Shown in pieces: positions 34,573 through 44,252 of a stretch of 44,450 nucleotides of DNA. Both the position numbers and the translations under genes were made by a program. This DNA is from Succinivibrio dextrinosolvens. GTDB lineage: Bacteria > Pseudomonadota > Gammaproteobacteria > Enterobacterales > Succinivibrionaceae. Every line of letters starts with the position of its first letter. The first letter of the stretch is position 1. The DNA is taken from contig NZ_FPAH01000021.1 of NCBI RefSeq assembly GCF_900116345.1, positions 1 through 44,450 of the forward strand, in the 5' to 3' direction. The notes below the pieces were generated by a model that worked only from the letters and a program-made list of their open reading frames with translations, was not told the origin of the DNA and did not search any database.

Positions 34573-36747
34573 CTATTTCTTTCGCTGCAGACATAGGAGT
34601 GCAATATCGTCAGAAAACTCATCACGACCAATAAAATTAACTGCTGCATGGTAAGAGGATTCAACAATCTCCTTAGAGCTCAGATTGTCTTCTCTAGCTT
34701 TCAGAACAGATGCAGCAAGCCTGTCCTCACCAAATTTCTCACCATTTCTTGATATTTCCGAGGTAATACCGTCTGTATACATATAAAGCAAATCGCCAGG
34801 ATTTATAATCGTCTCAAAGGTATGGAAAGATACATTTGGATTCAATGCCATAATTGAATCGATACTGCCGTCAATCAGGAAACTTCCACTGCTGCTTTCC
34901 GCTCTGTATACATATGGAGCATAGTGACCAGCATTGACATAGGACATTCTGCCGGAAGAAAGTTCAATTATGCCGATGAATAAAGCAACATACATCTGTT
35001 CTGAGTTATGCTCATGCAGACGATTGTTGACCTTGTATAAGATATTCTCCAGATCCCGCTCTGAATTCATATTGCAGAAGCTCTTGATAACGGCCTTTGA
35101 GGTCATCATAAACAGCGCAGAAGGAACACCTCTTCCGGAAACATCACCGATACTTACAACCAGATGATCATCATCAAGAAGGTAGAAATCATAGAAATCA
35201 CCGCCAGAGCTCTTGGATGGATATTCTTTAGCAAAAAGATCAAATCCTTTTTTCTCTGCAATAGAGAAATTGTCCGGCAGATAATTCATCAGAATCTCAT
35301 TAACAACATTCACCTCGGCATCAAGACGTTTCTTCTGCTCTGAAACCTCAGATAGAGCTCTGATGTTATCCTGAAGATTCTGAGCCAGAGAATTAAAACT
35401 CTCAGCTATATTCTGTATTTCATCATGAGATTCAAGTTTAACTCGCTTATCAAGATTTCCTGAGGCAAACTCGTTGACATCACGGGTCAGCTGAATAATA
35501 GGATTGACCACACTGTCAGAAAGGCGGATGATGCGTCTGAAGATGAAGAACAGAAGCAGCAGCACCAGAACAGAGGTTGAAAGAACAATCAGAACAATTG
35601 AAGACTTAAGGTTGCTGTAGTAATCCTCCTTAATCTTAAGAAGGTGCTCTTTAATTTCATTGGCTGGTGCATAAACCTTTTCAACAGGGACTAATGAAGC
35701 AAAGCTCCAGTTCACGTTAGTGATAGGAGAATAAGCAATAAAGTAATCCTTTCCACCTATAGTTACAGTATCAAAGCCCCTATCCTGTCCAACCATTTTT
35801 TCAGCAATATTTGCTAAGGACTTTTCCTCTGAATTTCGGATATCATCCCCAAGTGTTACCTTAATGGCATCAGAGTCAAAATTTACAAAGAGGATCTCTC
35901 CTTTGCTACTTAAAATAAAATAAAGGTCTCCTTCCTCCACGGCAATGGATTTAACCAGTTCATAAATCCATTGTGGATTACAGTCAACTCCCATCACTCC
36001 CTGAAAAGTACCGTTGGCATAGTATGGAGAAATACAGGATACAGCCATATCTCCAGATTTGGCTTTGTATACATCAGTAAAACCGGTTCCGTCAAAGGAT
36101 TTACCCTCCTGGTACCATATTCTGGTTACAGGATCGTAGGTAAGACGGTTTGGCTCTTTGCTTACAGGCACAAGATCATAATCATGTTCCATCACATACA
36201 TTGCAACGGAATAACCGGCTTCAGCTCCGAAAAACAAGCACTTGTAGTAATCATCAAAGAACGGAATATAGTCAGCGATATTGGAGACCGATTTTATCTC
36301 CTTAACAAGTTCCGGTGTTAGCCCGTTTTTCAGAAGCCTCTGACTATAGTGAACATAAGGAGTTTTTGATTTAACATCCTCATAAAGAGCATTAGGCAGT
36401 TCTCTTAGCTTGGTCCTGTCAGGATTCTCTAAAAAGGAAACAAAGGTATCTCTAAGCATGGCCACATCTTCAGAAATGAGACGAAACTCAGTACTAAGAA
36501 GATCTGATACAGCTTCGTTCTGGCTGGTAAGACGCCTTTCTTCCTCTCTTAAGGCGTAGTTTTCAGCGCGAGTGGTAATATTGTTAAGGGTATTTCGTTC
36601 GAGAGAATTAATCTCATTAAGTAAAAAATAACTCTTTACAGGAGACGAGATAGCGAAACCTATGATAAACAGGACACTGCCGCACAATGCAGCAAATGTT
36701 AATTTTATTCTTAAGGACTTTGTTAATTTCACAAGTCTCACCTTCAA
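34573..36747 (-). CDS. Membrane sensor Ser/Thr phosphatase (Cache-HAMP-PP2C/SpoIIE), upstream copy
   Basis: A 724-residue paralogue of the next gene with the same order: a first membrane helix (about 14-34), a large extracytoplasmic Cache-type sensor containing WYQEGKSF and GVMGVDCNPQW, a second membrane helix near 385-408, HAMP (FASGNLDKRVKL), and a C-terminal SpoIIE/PP2C domain with SGGDFYDF, GDVSGRGVPSALFM, YTDGITSE and DDIALLCL. All metal ligands are intact. The two sensor regions differ much more than the phosphatase domains, which suggests the copies respond to different signals but feed one output. It is the first gene of the pair. Confidence 0.92.
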   Translation of the reverse strand: MKVRLVKLTKSLRIKLTFAALCGSVLFIIGFAISSPVKSYFLLNEINSLERNTLNNITTRAENYALREEERRLTSQNEAVSDLLSTEFRLISEDVAMLRDTFVSFLENPDRTKLRELPNALYEDVKSKTPYVHYSQRLLKNGLTPELVKEIKSVSNIADYIPFFDDYYKCLFFGAEAGYSVAMYVMEHDYDLVPVSKEPNRLTYDPVTRIWYQEGKSFDGTGFTDVYKAKSGDMAVSCISPYYANGTFQGVMGVDCNPQWIYELVKSIAVEEGDLYFILSSKGEILFVNFDSDAIKVTLGDDIRNSEEKSLANIAEKMVGQDRGFDTVTIGGKDYFIAYSPITNVNWSFASLVPVEKVYAPANEIKEHLLKIKEDYYSNLKSSIVLIVLSTSVLVLLLLFFIFRRIIRLSDSVVNPIIQLTRDVNEFASGNLDKRVKLESHDEIQNIAESFNSLAQNLQDNIRALSEVSEQKKRLDAEVNVVNEILMNYLPDNFSIAEKKGFDLFAKEYPSKSSGGDFYDFYLLDDDHLVVSIGDVSGRGVPSALFMMTSKAVIKSFCNMNSERDLENILYKVNNRLHEHNSEQMYVALFIGIIELSSGRMSYVNAGHYAPYVYRAESSSGSFLIDGSIDSIMALNPNVSFHTFETIINPGDLLYMYTDGITSEISRNGEKFGEDRLAASVLKAREDNLSSKEIVESSYHAAVNFIGRDEFSDDIALLCLQRKK

Positions 36748-36957
36748 AACATACCATCTTAATTGAAGTCTAAAACAAGAATTAACAAATTGACGAGGTT
36801 ATATGCTGATTATTTGAGACGTGTAAAAAAAAAATCTTTAATTATAAGAAAATAGCATCATTCTGAAGCTTTTTAAGCGCATATTAATCTACTTACAAAG
36901 TGGAAACTTTCTTTCTTATGAGCTTTTTCCTAAAAAAACAGAAATGCCTGCAGACAA

Positions 36958-37329
36958 TCAGAGTAAAACTCTGAAGCCGGCATATGTGCAGAGAAGCCCC
37001 AGAAGCACAGATACCGCCAGATAAAGTATTCCCTGAAGGAAACGACCTTCACTTAGCATGGTGAACGCCTCAAGATTAAAGGTACTGAAAGTCGTAAGAC
37101 CTCCTAAAAAACCGGTGACCACCAGAGGCTTGGGGATATAAGCAAAAATGCCTAATTTCTGGGTAAAGAGGACTGCAGTCAGACCTATCAGAAAACAACC
37201 GATAAGATTACAGCTTAGAGTGCCGTAGACAGAATGAACAAAAATTTTTCTTGATAAGGCTGTAATAAGAAAACGCAAAGCTGAACCAATGCCGCCCCCG
37301 ATAAAAACACATAAAAGCTGAAGAGCCAT
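36958..37329 (-). CDS. crcB: Fluoride ion channel CrcB/Fluc
   Basis: A 123-residue protein with four membrane helices; the dimer exports fluoride. Hallmarks are GGGIGSALRFLI at the N-terminus, the conserved Asn in GTLSCNLIGCFLIG, and GFLGGLTTFSTFNLEAF, which carries the selectivity-filter Phe/Thr residues. It lies 15 bases after the AEC transporter on the same strand. I looked upstream of the operon for the fluoride (crcB-motif) riboswitch and did not see it. Confidence 0.95.
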   Translation of the reverse strand: MALQLLCVFIGGGIGSALRFLITALSRKIFVHSVYGTLSCNLIGCFLIGLTAVLFTQKLGIFAYIPKPLVVTGFLGGLTTFSTFNLEAFTMLSEGRFLQGILYLAVSVLLGLLCTYAGFRVLL

Positions 37330-37344
37330 AACAGAACCTTAATC

Positions 37345-38301
37345 CTAGTATCTGATGATAAAGAACATAACAGGGAAGATCACTAGAAGAAACAGAGCCG
37401 TTGTAGAAACAAACGAAGCCACTGGAAGATTAACATTAAGCTTATACAGCTTGCAGGCCAGTACTGCGTTAATAGCAGTTGGAGCCATTGCACAGATTAA
37501 CAGAGAGTTTAATAACACCTTGTCTGTAAAGAAAAGGAGTGCTGTCATGTAGATTGCCAGTGGGACTATCAGGAATCTGACAACAAGAATATCTAATACC
37601 CTGAAATAATAATAGCGAATCTTTGAAAAGTTTATAAGATACCCTACAGGGATCAGTGCAATCCAGGCTCCAAAATGAACAAGAAAATGGAAAATATCTG
37701 TCAGAGTCTCATTTCGCTGTACACCTGTTGCATTGAGGTACAGTCCCGCAGCAATACCGACTACACTTATCTGATTCCAGCTTACAAACTTCTTGAGAAT
37801 ACTGGTGGACTGAAACTCTGATGAAAATGCGGAGATGTGCTTATTGTAGTAATACTGAGCAAGAGGAAAGCACAGAACAACCAGAAGAAAATTCTGGCAG
37901 GAGGCAATAATCTGACTGTAGGCAAAACCTACATCACTATAAAGAATGAATGAACAAACTCCGCCCAAGGTACCGACGTTGGAGAGCATAACACTCATGA
38001 TATATGAGCCCTGAGAGAGCATATTCTTATAACGCTTGGCAAACGTCAGGTAGCCTACAATACCAGGAACTATAACAAAAAGAGAACCGAAAGGCAGCAG
38101 AATCAGAGACTCAATATTCAGAGGCAGTGCCCAGAAACTGAATAAGGCAGAAAAAGTACAGACTCCCAGAATATTAAATTTAATCAAATAAAAGTTAATC
38201 TTATCTGTAATGATGTGACTTTTGTGCAGATAATATCCAGCAACAAGAGGCAGAATCAGATCAGTAAGAACGAACAAAAGTCTGTAGTTTTCTTCAAGCA
38301 C
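37345..38301 (-). CDS. AEC-family (auxin efflux carrier-like) transporter
   Basis: A 318-residue membrane protein with about ten hydrophobic segments split into two halves, typical of the AEC/PIN-like secondary transporters (malonate, malate or other carboxylate carriers in bacteria). The first half contains DLILPLVAGYYL, and LSNVGTLGGVCSFILYSDVGF is the family motif around the broken helix. The second half contains AMAPTAINAVLACKLY, matching the conserved P-x-A-x-N crossing motif. The substrate is unknown. It is probably co-transcribed with crcB. Confidence 0.85.
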   Translation of the reverse strand: MLEENYRLLFVLTDLILPLVAGYYLHKSHIITDKINFYLIKFNILGVCTFSALFSFWALPLNIESLILLPFGSLFVIVPGIVGYLTFAKRYKNMLSQGSYIMSVMLSNVGTLGGVCSFILYSDVGFAYSQIIASCQNFLLVVLCFPLAQYYYNKHISAFSSEFQSTSILKKFVSWNQISVVGIAAGLYLNATGVQRNETLTDIFHFLVHFGAWIALIPVGYLINFSKIRYYYFRVLDILVVRFLIVPLAIYMTALLFFTDKVLLNSLLICAMAPTAINAVLACKLYKLNVNLPVASFVSTTALFLLVIFPVMFFIIRY

Positions 38302-38526
38302 AATGCAAACCCAAAATCATTTTTAACGCAAATATATCATCGGCGACTTAATATACACCCATTATTCAGGATTTATGTCGCGAAGATACAAAAAAAATTT
38401 CTGTGTGAGAAAAAATTACAAGTTTTTTAGAGAATTTGTACAGATATTCAATTCAGAACTGGTACAAAAGATTCTGACAAGATTAGGATTTAGACCTTTT
38501 AAGTTAATTCCCAGTTCTTCAAAAAA

Positions 38527-38961
38527 CTAGTGACAGACCTGAAGCGGAACAGACTTCTTAAAGCAAAGATAGATTATATAAAAGACACCAAACACAGGTA
38601 ACATTACCAAAAGAGAATAGTAAGGACTCTTTCCTATATCTCTTAGTCTTCTGCGTACACAGAGGATACAGTAAAGAAAAGTCATGACTGCAGGCAGAAT
38701 TGAAGTTATCTGAAGAAAGCACTGAGAGATAGGATCAGCATATTTTTGCGGATAGAGTAAAGCACGCTGATCTATCACCATACAGAATATGATGGACACA
38801 CACAGAAGAAAGGTAAACACTGCAAAAGGCAGTCTTTTCATAATCTTGTTCTGAGGTTCTTTTGCGGTTCTGATTTCAACAGGATCAACCAAAGATCTGC
38901 CGCACATATGACAGACTCTGTCGCCGGCGCTGACAGGATTTCCACAGTACTTACAGAGCAT
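38527..38961 (-). CDS. Zinc-ribbon plus DUF805-like membrane protein
   Basis: A 144-residue protein starting with a zinc ribbon, CKYCG...CHMCG (two CxxC pairs within the first 25 residues), then three or four hydrophobic segments with RRRLRDIGKSPYYSLLVMLPVFGVF, the DUF805 signature (RRLxDIGxSxWW in the family). The function of the family is unknown. The ATG at 38959-38961 is chosen because GAGG lies 9 bases upstream and the zinc ribbon then begins at residue 3; a TTG 15 bases earlier would only add five residues. Confidence 0.78.
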   Translation of the reverse strand: MLCKYCGNPVSAGDRVCHMCGRSLVDPVEIRTAKEPQNKIMKRLPFAVFTFLLCVSIIFCMVIDQRALLYPQKYADPISQCFLQITSILPAVMTFLYCILCVRRRLRDIGKSPYYSLLVMLPVFGVFYIIYLCFKKSVPLQVCH

Positions 38962-39177
38962 TTTCCAAAACCTCAAAACCTAAACTCATCATTTTTTCGG
39001 TGCCGAATATAACACACAAAATATATATTTTACATAGCAGCACCACATGAATGAAAACAGAAATTGACCTGCTCCCCATGGCTATTTTGTAAAGTAAATT
39101 GTACACACCGTCAAGGTTTCAGATTTCTTTTCTTGATTACTGAGAATGCTACCCTACCATTAAATATGCAACAAAAG

Positions 39178-39206
39178 TTATCACACTCAACTTTTGTAAA
39201 TATAAT
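39178..39206 (+). promoter_or_regulatory. Promoter of the 609-residue lipoprotein gene
   Basis: TTATCA (39178-39183) and a perfect TATAAT (39201-39206) are exactly 17 bases apart. The start would fall near 39213, giving a leader of about 33 bases. With the strong AAGGAG ribosome site this implies high expression. Confidence 0.65.
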
Positions 39207-39245
39207 TTACTAAAAATTATTTTTAAGCAAACATAAGGAGTTCGT

Positions 39246-41075
39246 ATGAACCTCAATCAGTTTAAACTCTCAGCCTGCGCTGTCGTTGTAGCACTCTCCC
39301 TGAGCGCCTGTACAAGCACTCAGCAGGCGGATGACAACGGACGAATCAGAGTAATACATAATCAGTCCCAGATGGATGCTTTAACAGGTTTTACCGGTGA
39401 ATGGAGCGAAGTTACAGCTACAGGCTTTCTCTCAGGTGATGTAAAAGAATGGAGAGCAGCTGATACTGGACTTCCATATGATGGCGTGATTATCGCCTCA
39501 GGAGCCAATGTTTCAGTCTGTCTTCCAGGAGAACTGAAGAAGGAGAAAAATACTTTCTATATCCCTGCAGGAAAATTTGTTTTAGTTGAAAAAGGAGCTA
39601 AACTCCAGGTTCACAGCGGACTCAACAAAAAGGATTATGATCACACCACACTTATTGTAGGCGGTAACGGAACTTCAAATACCGCAGTATCAAAGTCTTC
39701 AGCAGATAAGAATGCAAAGACTGCAGCCTGCATCTTTAATCCAAAATTTACCCATGCACTTGAAGTTCAGGAAGGAGGTACCTTCATCCTAGGTTCTGAC
39801 AAGGCTGATGCAAAGAATACCAAGGGACCTGAGATCAAGACATTAGGACAGGCGGATAATGCGGTTCTGTGGCTGGCTGACGGACGTTCAATCGCAGAGA
39901 ACGGCAAGAAGAGTCCATATGCAGGAGATATCCTCGTAGATGGCGTTCTAAAAGTCTCAAGTGCAGCCGGAGCCGGAGTTGCCAAGATCAGAACAGTTAG
40001 AAATCTCAAGGGCAAGGGAACAACTCTGACAGGTAAAGGAAAGCTGCTGATTGAAGGTCTCAACAAGACCCACGGTAATGCTATCTTTGCCATCAACGAG
40101 TTCGACCGCGGTGCCTTATCTGACGGTTTTGATCGCGCAGATGAACCAGAAATCAGACTAGGAGCAATCGAGATCATAGGACATGGTATCGAGGGTATAT
40201 ATAATCCAGACGGTTCAGTAGATGGCAGCCCAGGCTACAGAAATAATGCCAACGCCGGATTCTATTATGTAGGAGCCAATGGAACCATTGATGTGGGCAG
40301 CATGGTTGTAAAGAGCACCAATCCAGGAGTAACAGCTGACTCAACAGTTGCTCTTGCCAACTTCAACACAGCAGCGGGTATTCTAGGAGGCAAGGTTACC
40401 AAGGTTGGACCTAAGGTTAAGCTTGGAGAAGTTATTGTCGAAAACGCAGCAGACAATGATCGTGACGGACCTCTTTCTGCGATTTACACAGTTCAGGGTG
40501 TAATTGACTCTACAGTAACAGGAAAAGTCAGTGTAACAGCTCCTGGCGGTGGTGCAGCTGCTATTGTATCAACAGGTCATGCACGCTGGACTGGACCGGA
40601 GAAAACCACCTCTGTAATGGGGGATGTAACCGTAAGCGCCAAGGGCAGAAATGCATTCTTCCAGACCAATACCTTCAAGGGATACGGAACCACAGTCAAC
40701 GGCAACCTTTTTGTCAAAGGCTATGATGACGGCACTATAGCCAAGTTCGTGGGAACCGTTCCTCCTGGACCTGACATGGGCAAGGCTGTAAAACTTGGTC
40801 AGGCACCAAATGCAGAGGATGTAAGACACGAACAGCTTCTGGTACAGGGAGGAGTTCTTAAGGTAACAGGAGAGGTTAGTGTAGAGAATACCGCTTCAGG
40901 ACAGCCAACCACCATCAGAGTTGATCGCAGAGGACGCGCTCAGATCGGAGCCCTCAAGATCAACAATGTAAGCGTTCAGCCGGTAAGTAATCTTAAGAAA
41001 TTAGTTACCACCGATTCAAAACTTGTCAACAAAGGAGTGTTACAGGTAGAAAATCAGATTAATCCGCTTAAATAA
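39246..41075 (+). CDS. Large beta-helix-like surface lipoprotein, unknown function
   Basis: The 609-residue precursor has a lipoprotein signal peptide with lipobox LSAC (Cys22). The mature part is rich in Gly, Val, Asn and Thr in repeated short strands, such as GDILVDGVLKVSS, VNGNLFVKGYDDG and GGVLKVTGEVSVEN, which resemble the right-handed beta-helix passenger of autotransporters and pectate-lyase-like proteins. There is no C-terminal beta-barrel, so export beyond the inner membrane would rely on the Lol system and possibly a surface-lipoprotein pathway. Expression signals are strong: a consensus-like promoter, AAGGAG 6 bases before the ATG, and a strong terminator. I do not recognise a named family or a catalytic motif. 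Confidence 0.75.
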   Translation: MNLNQFKLSACAVVVALSLSACTSTQQADDNGRIRVIHNQSQMDALTGFTGEWSEVTATGFLSGDVKEWRAADTGLPYDGVIIASGANVSVCLPGELKKEKNTFYIPAGKFVLVEKGAKLQVHSGLNKKDYDHTTLIVGGNGTSNTAVSKSSADKNAKTAACIFNPKFTHALEVQEGGTFILGSDKADAKNTKGPEIKTLGQADNAVLWLADGRSIAENGKKSPYAGDILVDGVLKVSSAAGAGVAKIRTVRNLKGKGTTLTGKGKLLIEGLNKTHGNAIFAINEFDRGALSDGFDRADEPEIRLGAIEIIGHGIEGIYNPDGSVDGSPGYRNNANAGFYYVGANGTIDVGSMVVKSTNPGVTADSTVALANFNTAAGILGGKVTKVGPKVKLGEVIVENAADNDRDGPLSAIYTVQGVIDSTVTGKVSVTAPGGGAAAIVSTGHARWTGPEKTTSVMGDVTVSAKGRNAFFQTNTFKGYGTTVNGNLFVKGYDDGTIAKFVGTVPPGPDMGKAVKLGQAPNAEDVRHEQLLVQGGVLKVTGEVSVENTASGQPTTIRVDRRGRAQIGALKINNVSVQPVSNLKKLVTTDSKLVNKGVLQVENQINPLK

Positions 41076-41093
41076 CATGTAGATATCGGCTCT

Positions 41094-41128
41094 AACGGGG
41101 ATTTTATATCCCCGTTGTTTTTTTTCTA
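41094..41128 (+). terminator. Intrinsic terminator of the 609-residue lipoprotein gene
   Basis: AACGGGGAT and ATCCCCGTT form a 9-bp GC-rich stem with a 5-base loop, followed by GTTTTTTTTT. Confidence 0.95.
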
Positions 41129-41332
41129 TCCTCCCCCTCCCCTGTTGAGCATTGTTTTAAAGCTTTTCTCTTCACACTCACAATTTCAATATTTATCCCA
41201 AAAGTGTGATACTAACATATTGTTTTTACTATGTTTACCTTGAAATCGCAAAATCAAAATCTAATCTTAAAAATATATAAGTAAATTTTCATCACAGATA
41301 AGCTCGTTTGAGTAAAGCTAGAGGTGAGAGCA

Positions 41333-42313
41333 ATGAAGAAAAAGAACTTCCCTAAGATCATTTTTACCTGTTTAATTCTGAGTGGCTGTGTAAACACGAT
41401 AGATACCACTGATCTTGAGGTAGTTCCATCAAACGAAACACTGATGGCTCTGGAAGCAGATAATATTCAGAGCATTCAGGATAAGAAAACAGCTTATCAG
41501 ATCATGAAGTTTCAGCCTTCAAATAAAAAAGAGAAATGCGAAATTACCTATTTTACCTTTGAAGGAGATACGCTAGCACAACAAAGTGAATTCTTCTGGG
41601 ATGGAGAGTGCGTGAGAGGAAAGGCTGACGGTCTAGGACGACTCTTTATAAAATCAGACTCAGGAGATGTTGAGCAGCTGATTGAATACGGCGAAAACCA
41701 GAAAATCATGAATGTTTACTGGATCAATGACAAGAAGAATAAAAAAATTTACTCCGGGCACGCGGAGATCGATCTGGATGAGAAAACAATGTTTGGATAT
41801 TTCAGGACGATTGAATCGAAAGAATCAGATCTGATGTTTACTGATTTTCTTGAGACGAGAGATGTCACTTACATCTATAGATATGGACAGGGAGCAGAGA
41901 TTGAGGAGTTCACCAAAGCCTACTGTGCCCTTGAAAACAATCAGGAGCACTGTTTCAACCTGACAACAATCGTAAAACCAGATCTAGAGAGGATCAGCTT
42001 TTCAACCTCTGTCGATAAAGGTAAAGCCAAAGAGATTGGCTATGTAAATGAGAGCAATCCTGCCAATCCTGAGAAAAAGGCAGTAAAGCTGATCACAGAG
42101 AAAGGAACAGTAACCACACAGAATACAGAATTTCCTTTGGAGTATCTGACATACATCAGAGAAATTAACAATGAAATAAAAAACAGAGTGTCCTACGTTC
42201 CAGAGGCAGTTACTCTCTCCGAAACAAAAATCGCAGACTATACAGGTAAAGCCTGTTCAGTTACTGCAGTGGATTTTATACCGCTGAAAGAGTATCTGAA
42301 AATCTGTGAGTAG
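41333..42313 (+). CDS. Lipoprotein with a MORN-like segment, unknown function
   Basis: The 326-residue precursor begins MKKKNFPKIIFTCLILSGC; the lipobox LSGC puts the lipidated Cys at residue 19. GAGGTGAG lies just upstream of the chosen ATG at 41333; a GTG at 41324 overlaps this ribosome site and is rejected. Residues of about 85-105 contain FFWDGECVRGKADGLGRLFI, close to a MORN-repeat pattern (Y-x-G-x-x-x-G-x-x-x-G-x-G). Several Cys residues may form disulfides. No enzyme motif is visible. The adenine deaminase gene starts 30 bases later, so the two may share a transcript. Confidence 0.75.
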   Translation: MKKKNFPKIIFTCLILSGCVNTIDTTDLEVVPSNETLMALEADNIQSIQDKKTAYQIMKFQPSNKKEKCEITYFTFEGDTLAQQSEFFWDGECVRGKADGLGRLFIKSDSGDVEQLIEYGENQKIMNVYWINDKKNKKIYSGHAEIDLDEKTMFGYFRTIESKESDLMFTDFLETRDVTYIYRYGQGAEIEEFTKAYCALENNQEHCFNLTTIVKPDLERISFSTSVDKGKAKEIGYVNESNPANPEKKAVKLITEKGTVTTQNTEFPLEYLTYIREINNEIKNRVSYVPEAVTLSETKIADYTGKACSVTAVDFIPLKEYLKICE

Positions 42314-42343
42314 AAATCACATAAGGACCCCCAGGAGTCGGGA

Positions 42344-44059
42344 ATGGATCGAGAAAGTTATCTGAAAGTAAAAGAAGTCATAGACGGTAAAAAAACTGCC
42401 GACCTACTGCTTCGAAACTGCAATATTGTCAATGTGTTTACTGGTGAAATCATCCATTCCAATCTTGCTGTCTGTGCAGGTCATTTTGTATTCTGGTCAG
42501 AAACAGGCCGAGGACTTGAAGAGATTGATGTTGAAGACAAGTATGTTGTCCCTGGTCTTATTGATGCCCATATGCATTTTGAATCAACCATGGTACAGCC
42601 ACGAGATCTTCTTGCTGTTGCTGTTATGCACGGTACTACAACCTTTATTTCAGATCCTCATGAAGCGGCAAATGTCTGTGGCATAAAAGGTGTCCAGTAT
42701 ATTCTTGATCAGACCGAGAATGCTCCTGCCAATGTCTTTATAACCATGCCCTCCTGTGTACCAGCAACTCCTCTTGATGACAATGGCAGCGAAATAACTG
42801 CAGAGGACATGAAGCCATTCGCTAATCACCCAAGAGTACTTGGTCTTGCTGAAGTTATGGATACTGAAGCGGTCATCAACGGTGAAGAGAAGATGTTTAA
42901 AAAGCTCGAAATCTTCGATCAACACCATATAATTGATGGACATATTCCTTCCCTGAGCGGCATAAATCTGATGAAATTTGCTGCAGCCGGTATTGATACA
43001 GATCATGAATCTATCGACTTTGAAGGAGCGCTTGAAAAAGCGCGCCTTGGCATTCAGGTTCTGATTCGAGAAGGAAGTGCCGCTCATAATGTAGAAGGCC
43101 TGATCAAGGGAATCATGAATACAGAGATTGATAATTGCAATTTCAGTTTCTGTACAGATGATCGTCATATTGAGGATATTGTTAAGATTGGACATATCGA
43201 CAACAATGTCAGAATTGCTATTTCACTTGGAATGAAGCCTCTTGATGCAATAAAAATCGCAACAATCAACACCGCACACCGCTATGGTCTGAAGCATTTA
43301 GGAGCCATTGCTCCTGGTTACCAGGCTGACTTTATAATCGTGGACGATCTTAACAAGTTCAATGTTGAAAGAGTTTTCGTAAAAGGAAAAGAGATTAAAG
43401 GTAAAGAGGACTTTGAAAATGGACCAGAGTGTCCAGAGGGACTTAAACATACCGTTAATATTTCCCCTATTACTCCAGATCGATTCAGGCTGCCTATAGA
43501 CGAAGAGCCTGTACACGTTATAAGCATTGTACCAAGACAGATTACCACCGAGGATGTTCTAATCAGATTCAATCCTACGGACAATTTCCAATCATATGGA
43601 GATTTCAAGAAAATAGCCTCTGTTGAACGTCATAAAAACAAAGGTCTGGTTGGAGTTGCAATTGCCAATGGCTACGGTATTCAGAACGGCGCCATAGCAA
43701 TTTCTGTCTCTCATGATTCCCATAACATTATTGTTATTGGAGACAACGATAATGACATGGCAATCGCAGTAAATGAGATCAGCAGACTTCAGGGCGGTAT
43801 TGTTATCGTGGAAAAGGGGAAGGTCTTTGATTCTCTACCGCTGCCTATCATGGGACTGATTTCAAATGAAAAATGCGATAAGGTTAGAGAGAAGGTAGAA
43901 TGCCTTATGAATAAAGCCTACGAGATGGGCGTATATAAGGATATTGATCCTTTTATTACCCTGTCATTCCTGTCACTACCGGTTATTCCAAAACTCAGAA
44001 TTATTCCTAGAGGTCTGGTAAGCATAGGAGATTATGGGCCAGAGCTTATTAATAAGTAG
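42344..44059 (+). CDS. ade: Adenine deaminase
   Basis: Amidohydrolase that converts adenine to hypoxanthine and ammonia in purine salvage. It is 571 residues (Bacillus subtilis Ade is 577). Metal-binding motifs are visible: VPGLIDAHMHFEST near residue 70, SDPHEAANVCG near 105, IDGHIPSLSG near 198, DTDHES shortly after, and FCTDDRHIEDI near 270. The C-terminal family-specific region contains SHDSHNIIVIGDNDNDMA. The ATG follows AGGAGTCGGGA. A terminator follows, so it closes the unit with the preceding lipoprotein. Confidence 0.96.
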   Translation: MDRESYLKVKEVIDGKKTADLLLRNCNIVNVFTGEIIHSNLAVCAGHFVFWSETGRGLEEIDVEDKYVVPGLIDAHMHFESTMVQPRDLLAVAVMHGTTTFISDPHEAANVCGIKGVQYILDQTENAPANVFITMPSCVPATPLDDNGSEITAEDMKPFANHPRVLGLAEVMDTEAVINGEEKMFKKLEIFDQHHIIDGHIPSLSGINLMKFAAAGIDTDHESIDFEGALEKARLGIQVLIREGSAAHNVEGLIKGIMNTEIDNCNFSFCTDDRHIEDIVKIGHIDNNVRIAISLGMKPLDAIKIATINTAHRYGLKHLGAIAPGYQADFIIVDDLNKFNVERVFVKGKEIKGKEDFENGPECPEGLKHTVNISPITPDRFRLPIDEEPVHVISIVPRQITTEDVLIRFNPTDNFQSYGDFKKIASVERHKNKGLVGVAIANGYGIQNGAIAISVSHDSHNIIVIGDNDNDMAIAVNEISRLQGGIVIVEKGKVFDSLPLPIMGLISNEKCDKVREKVECLMNKAYEMGVYKDIDPFITLSFLSLPVIPKLRIIPRGLVSIGDYGPELINK

Positions 44060-44078
44060 AACAGTTCTCTTTAATGCT

Positions 44079-44118
44079 AGAGGCTGGCTAAAAAGTATGT
44101 CAGCCTCTTTCTTTTTTC
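44079..44118 (+). terminator. Intrinsic terminator of ade
   Basis: AGAGGCTG (44079-44086) and CAGCCTCT (44101-44108) pair around a 14-base loop, followed by TTCTTTTTTC. Confidence 0.85.
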
Positions 44119-44252
44119 AAACATAGAATTTTGTTATTTCTAGGGAATTGAAATTTTCAAATACGATTTTGTTGAGATATTTATTTTGATTGGAGATTTT
44201 TAGAACTTTTAGAGAGATAAGGTGGGAAGCTTAAGGTATTTCTTGTTCTTTT

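Noticed and set aside
38302-38526. Fluoride riboswitch upstream of the AEC-crcB operon
   Set aside because: The conserved crcB-motif sequence blocks could not be found on the minus strand by eye.
42650-43195. 181-codon minus-strand frame inside the adenine deaminase gene
   Set aside because: It is antisense to a conserved, motif-rich coding region and its translation resembles no protein.
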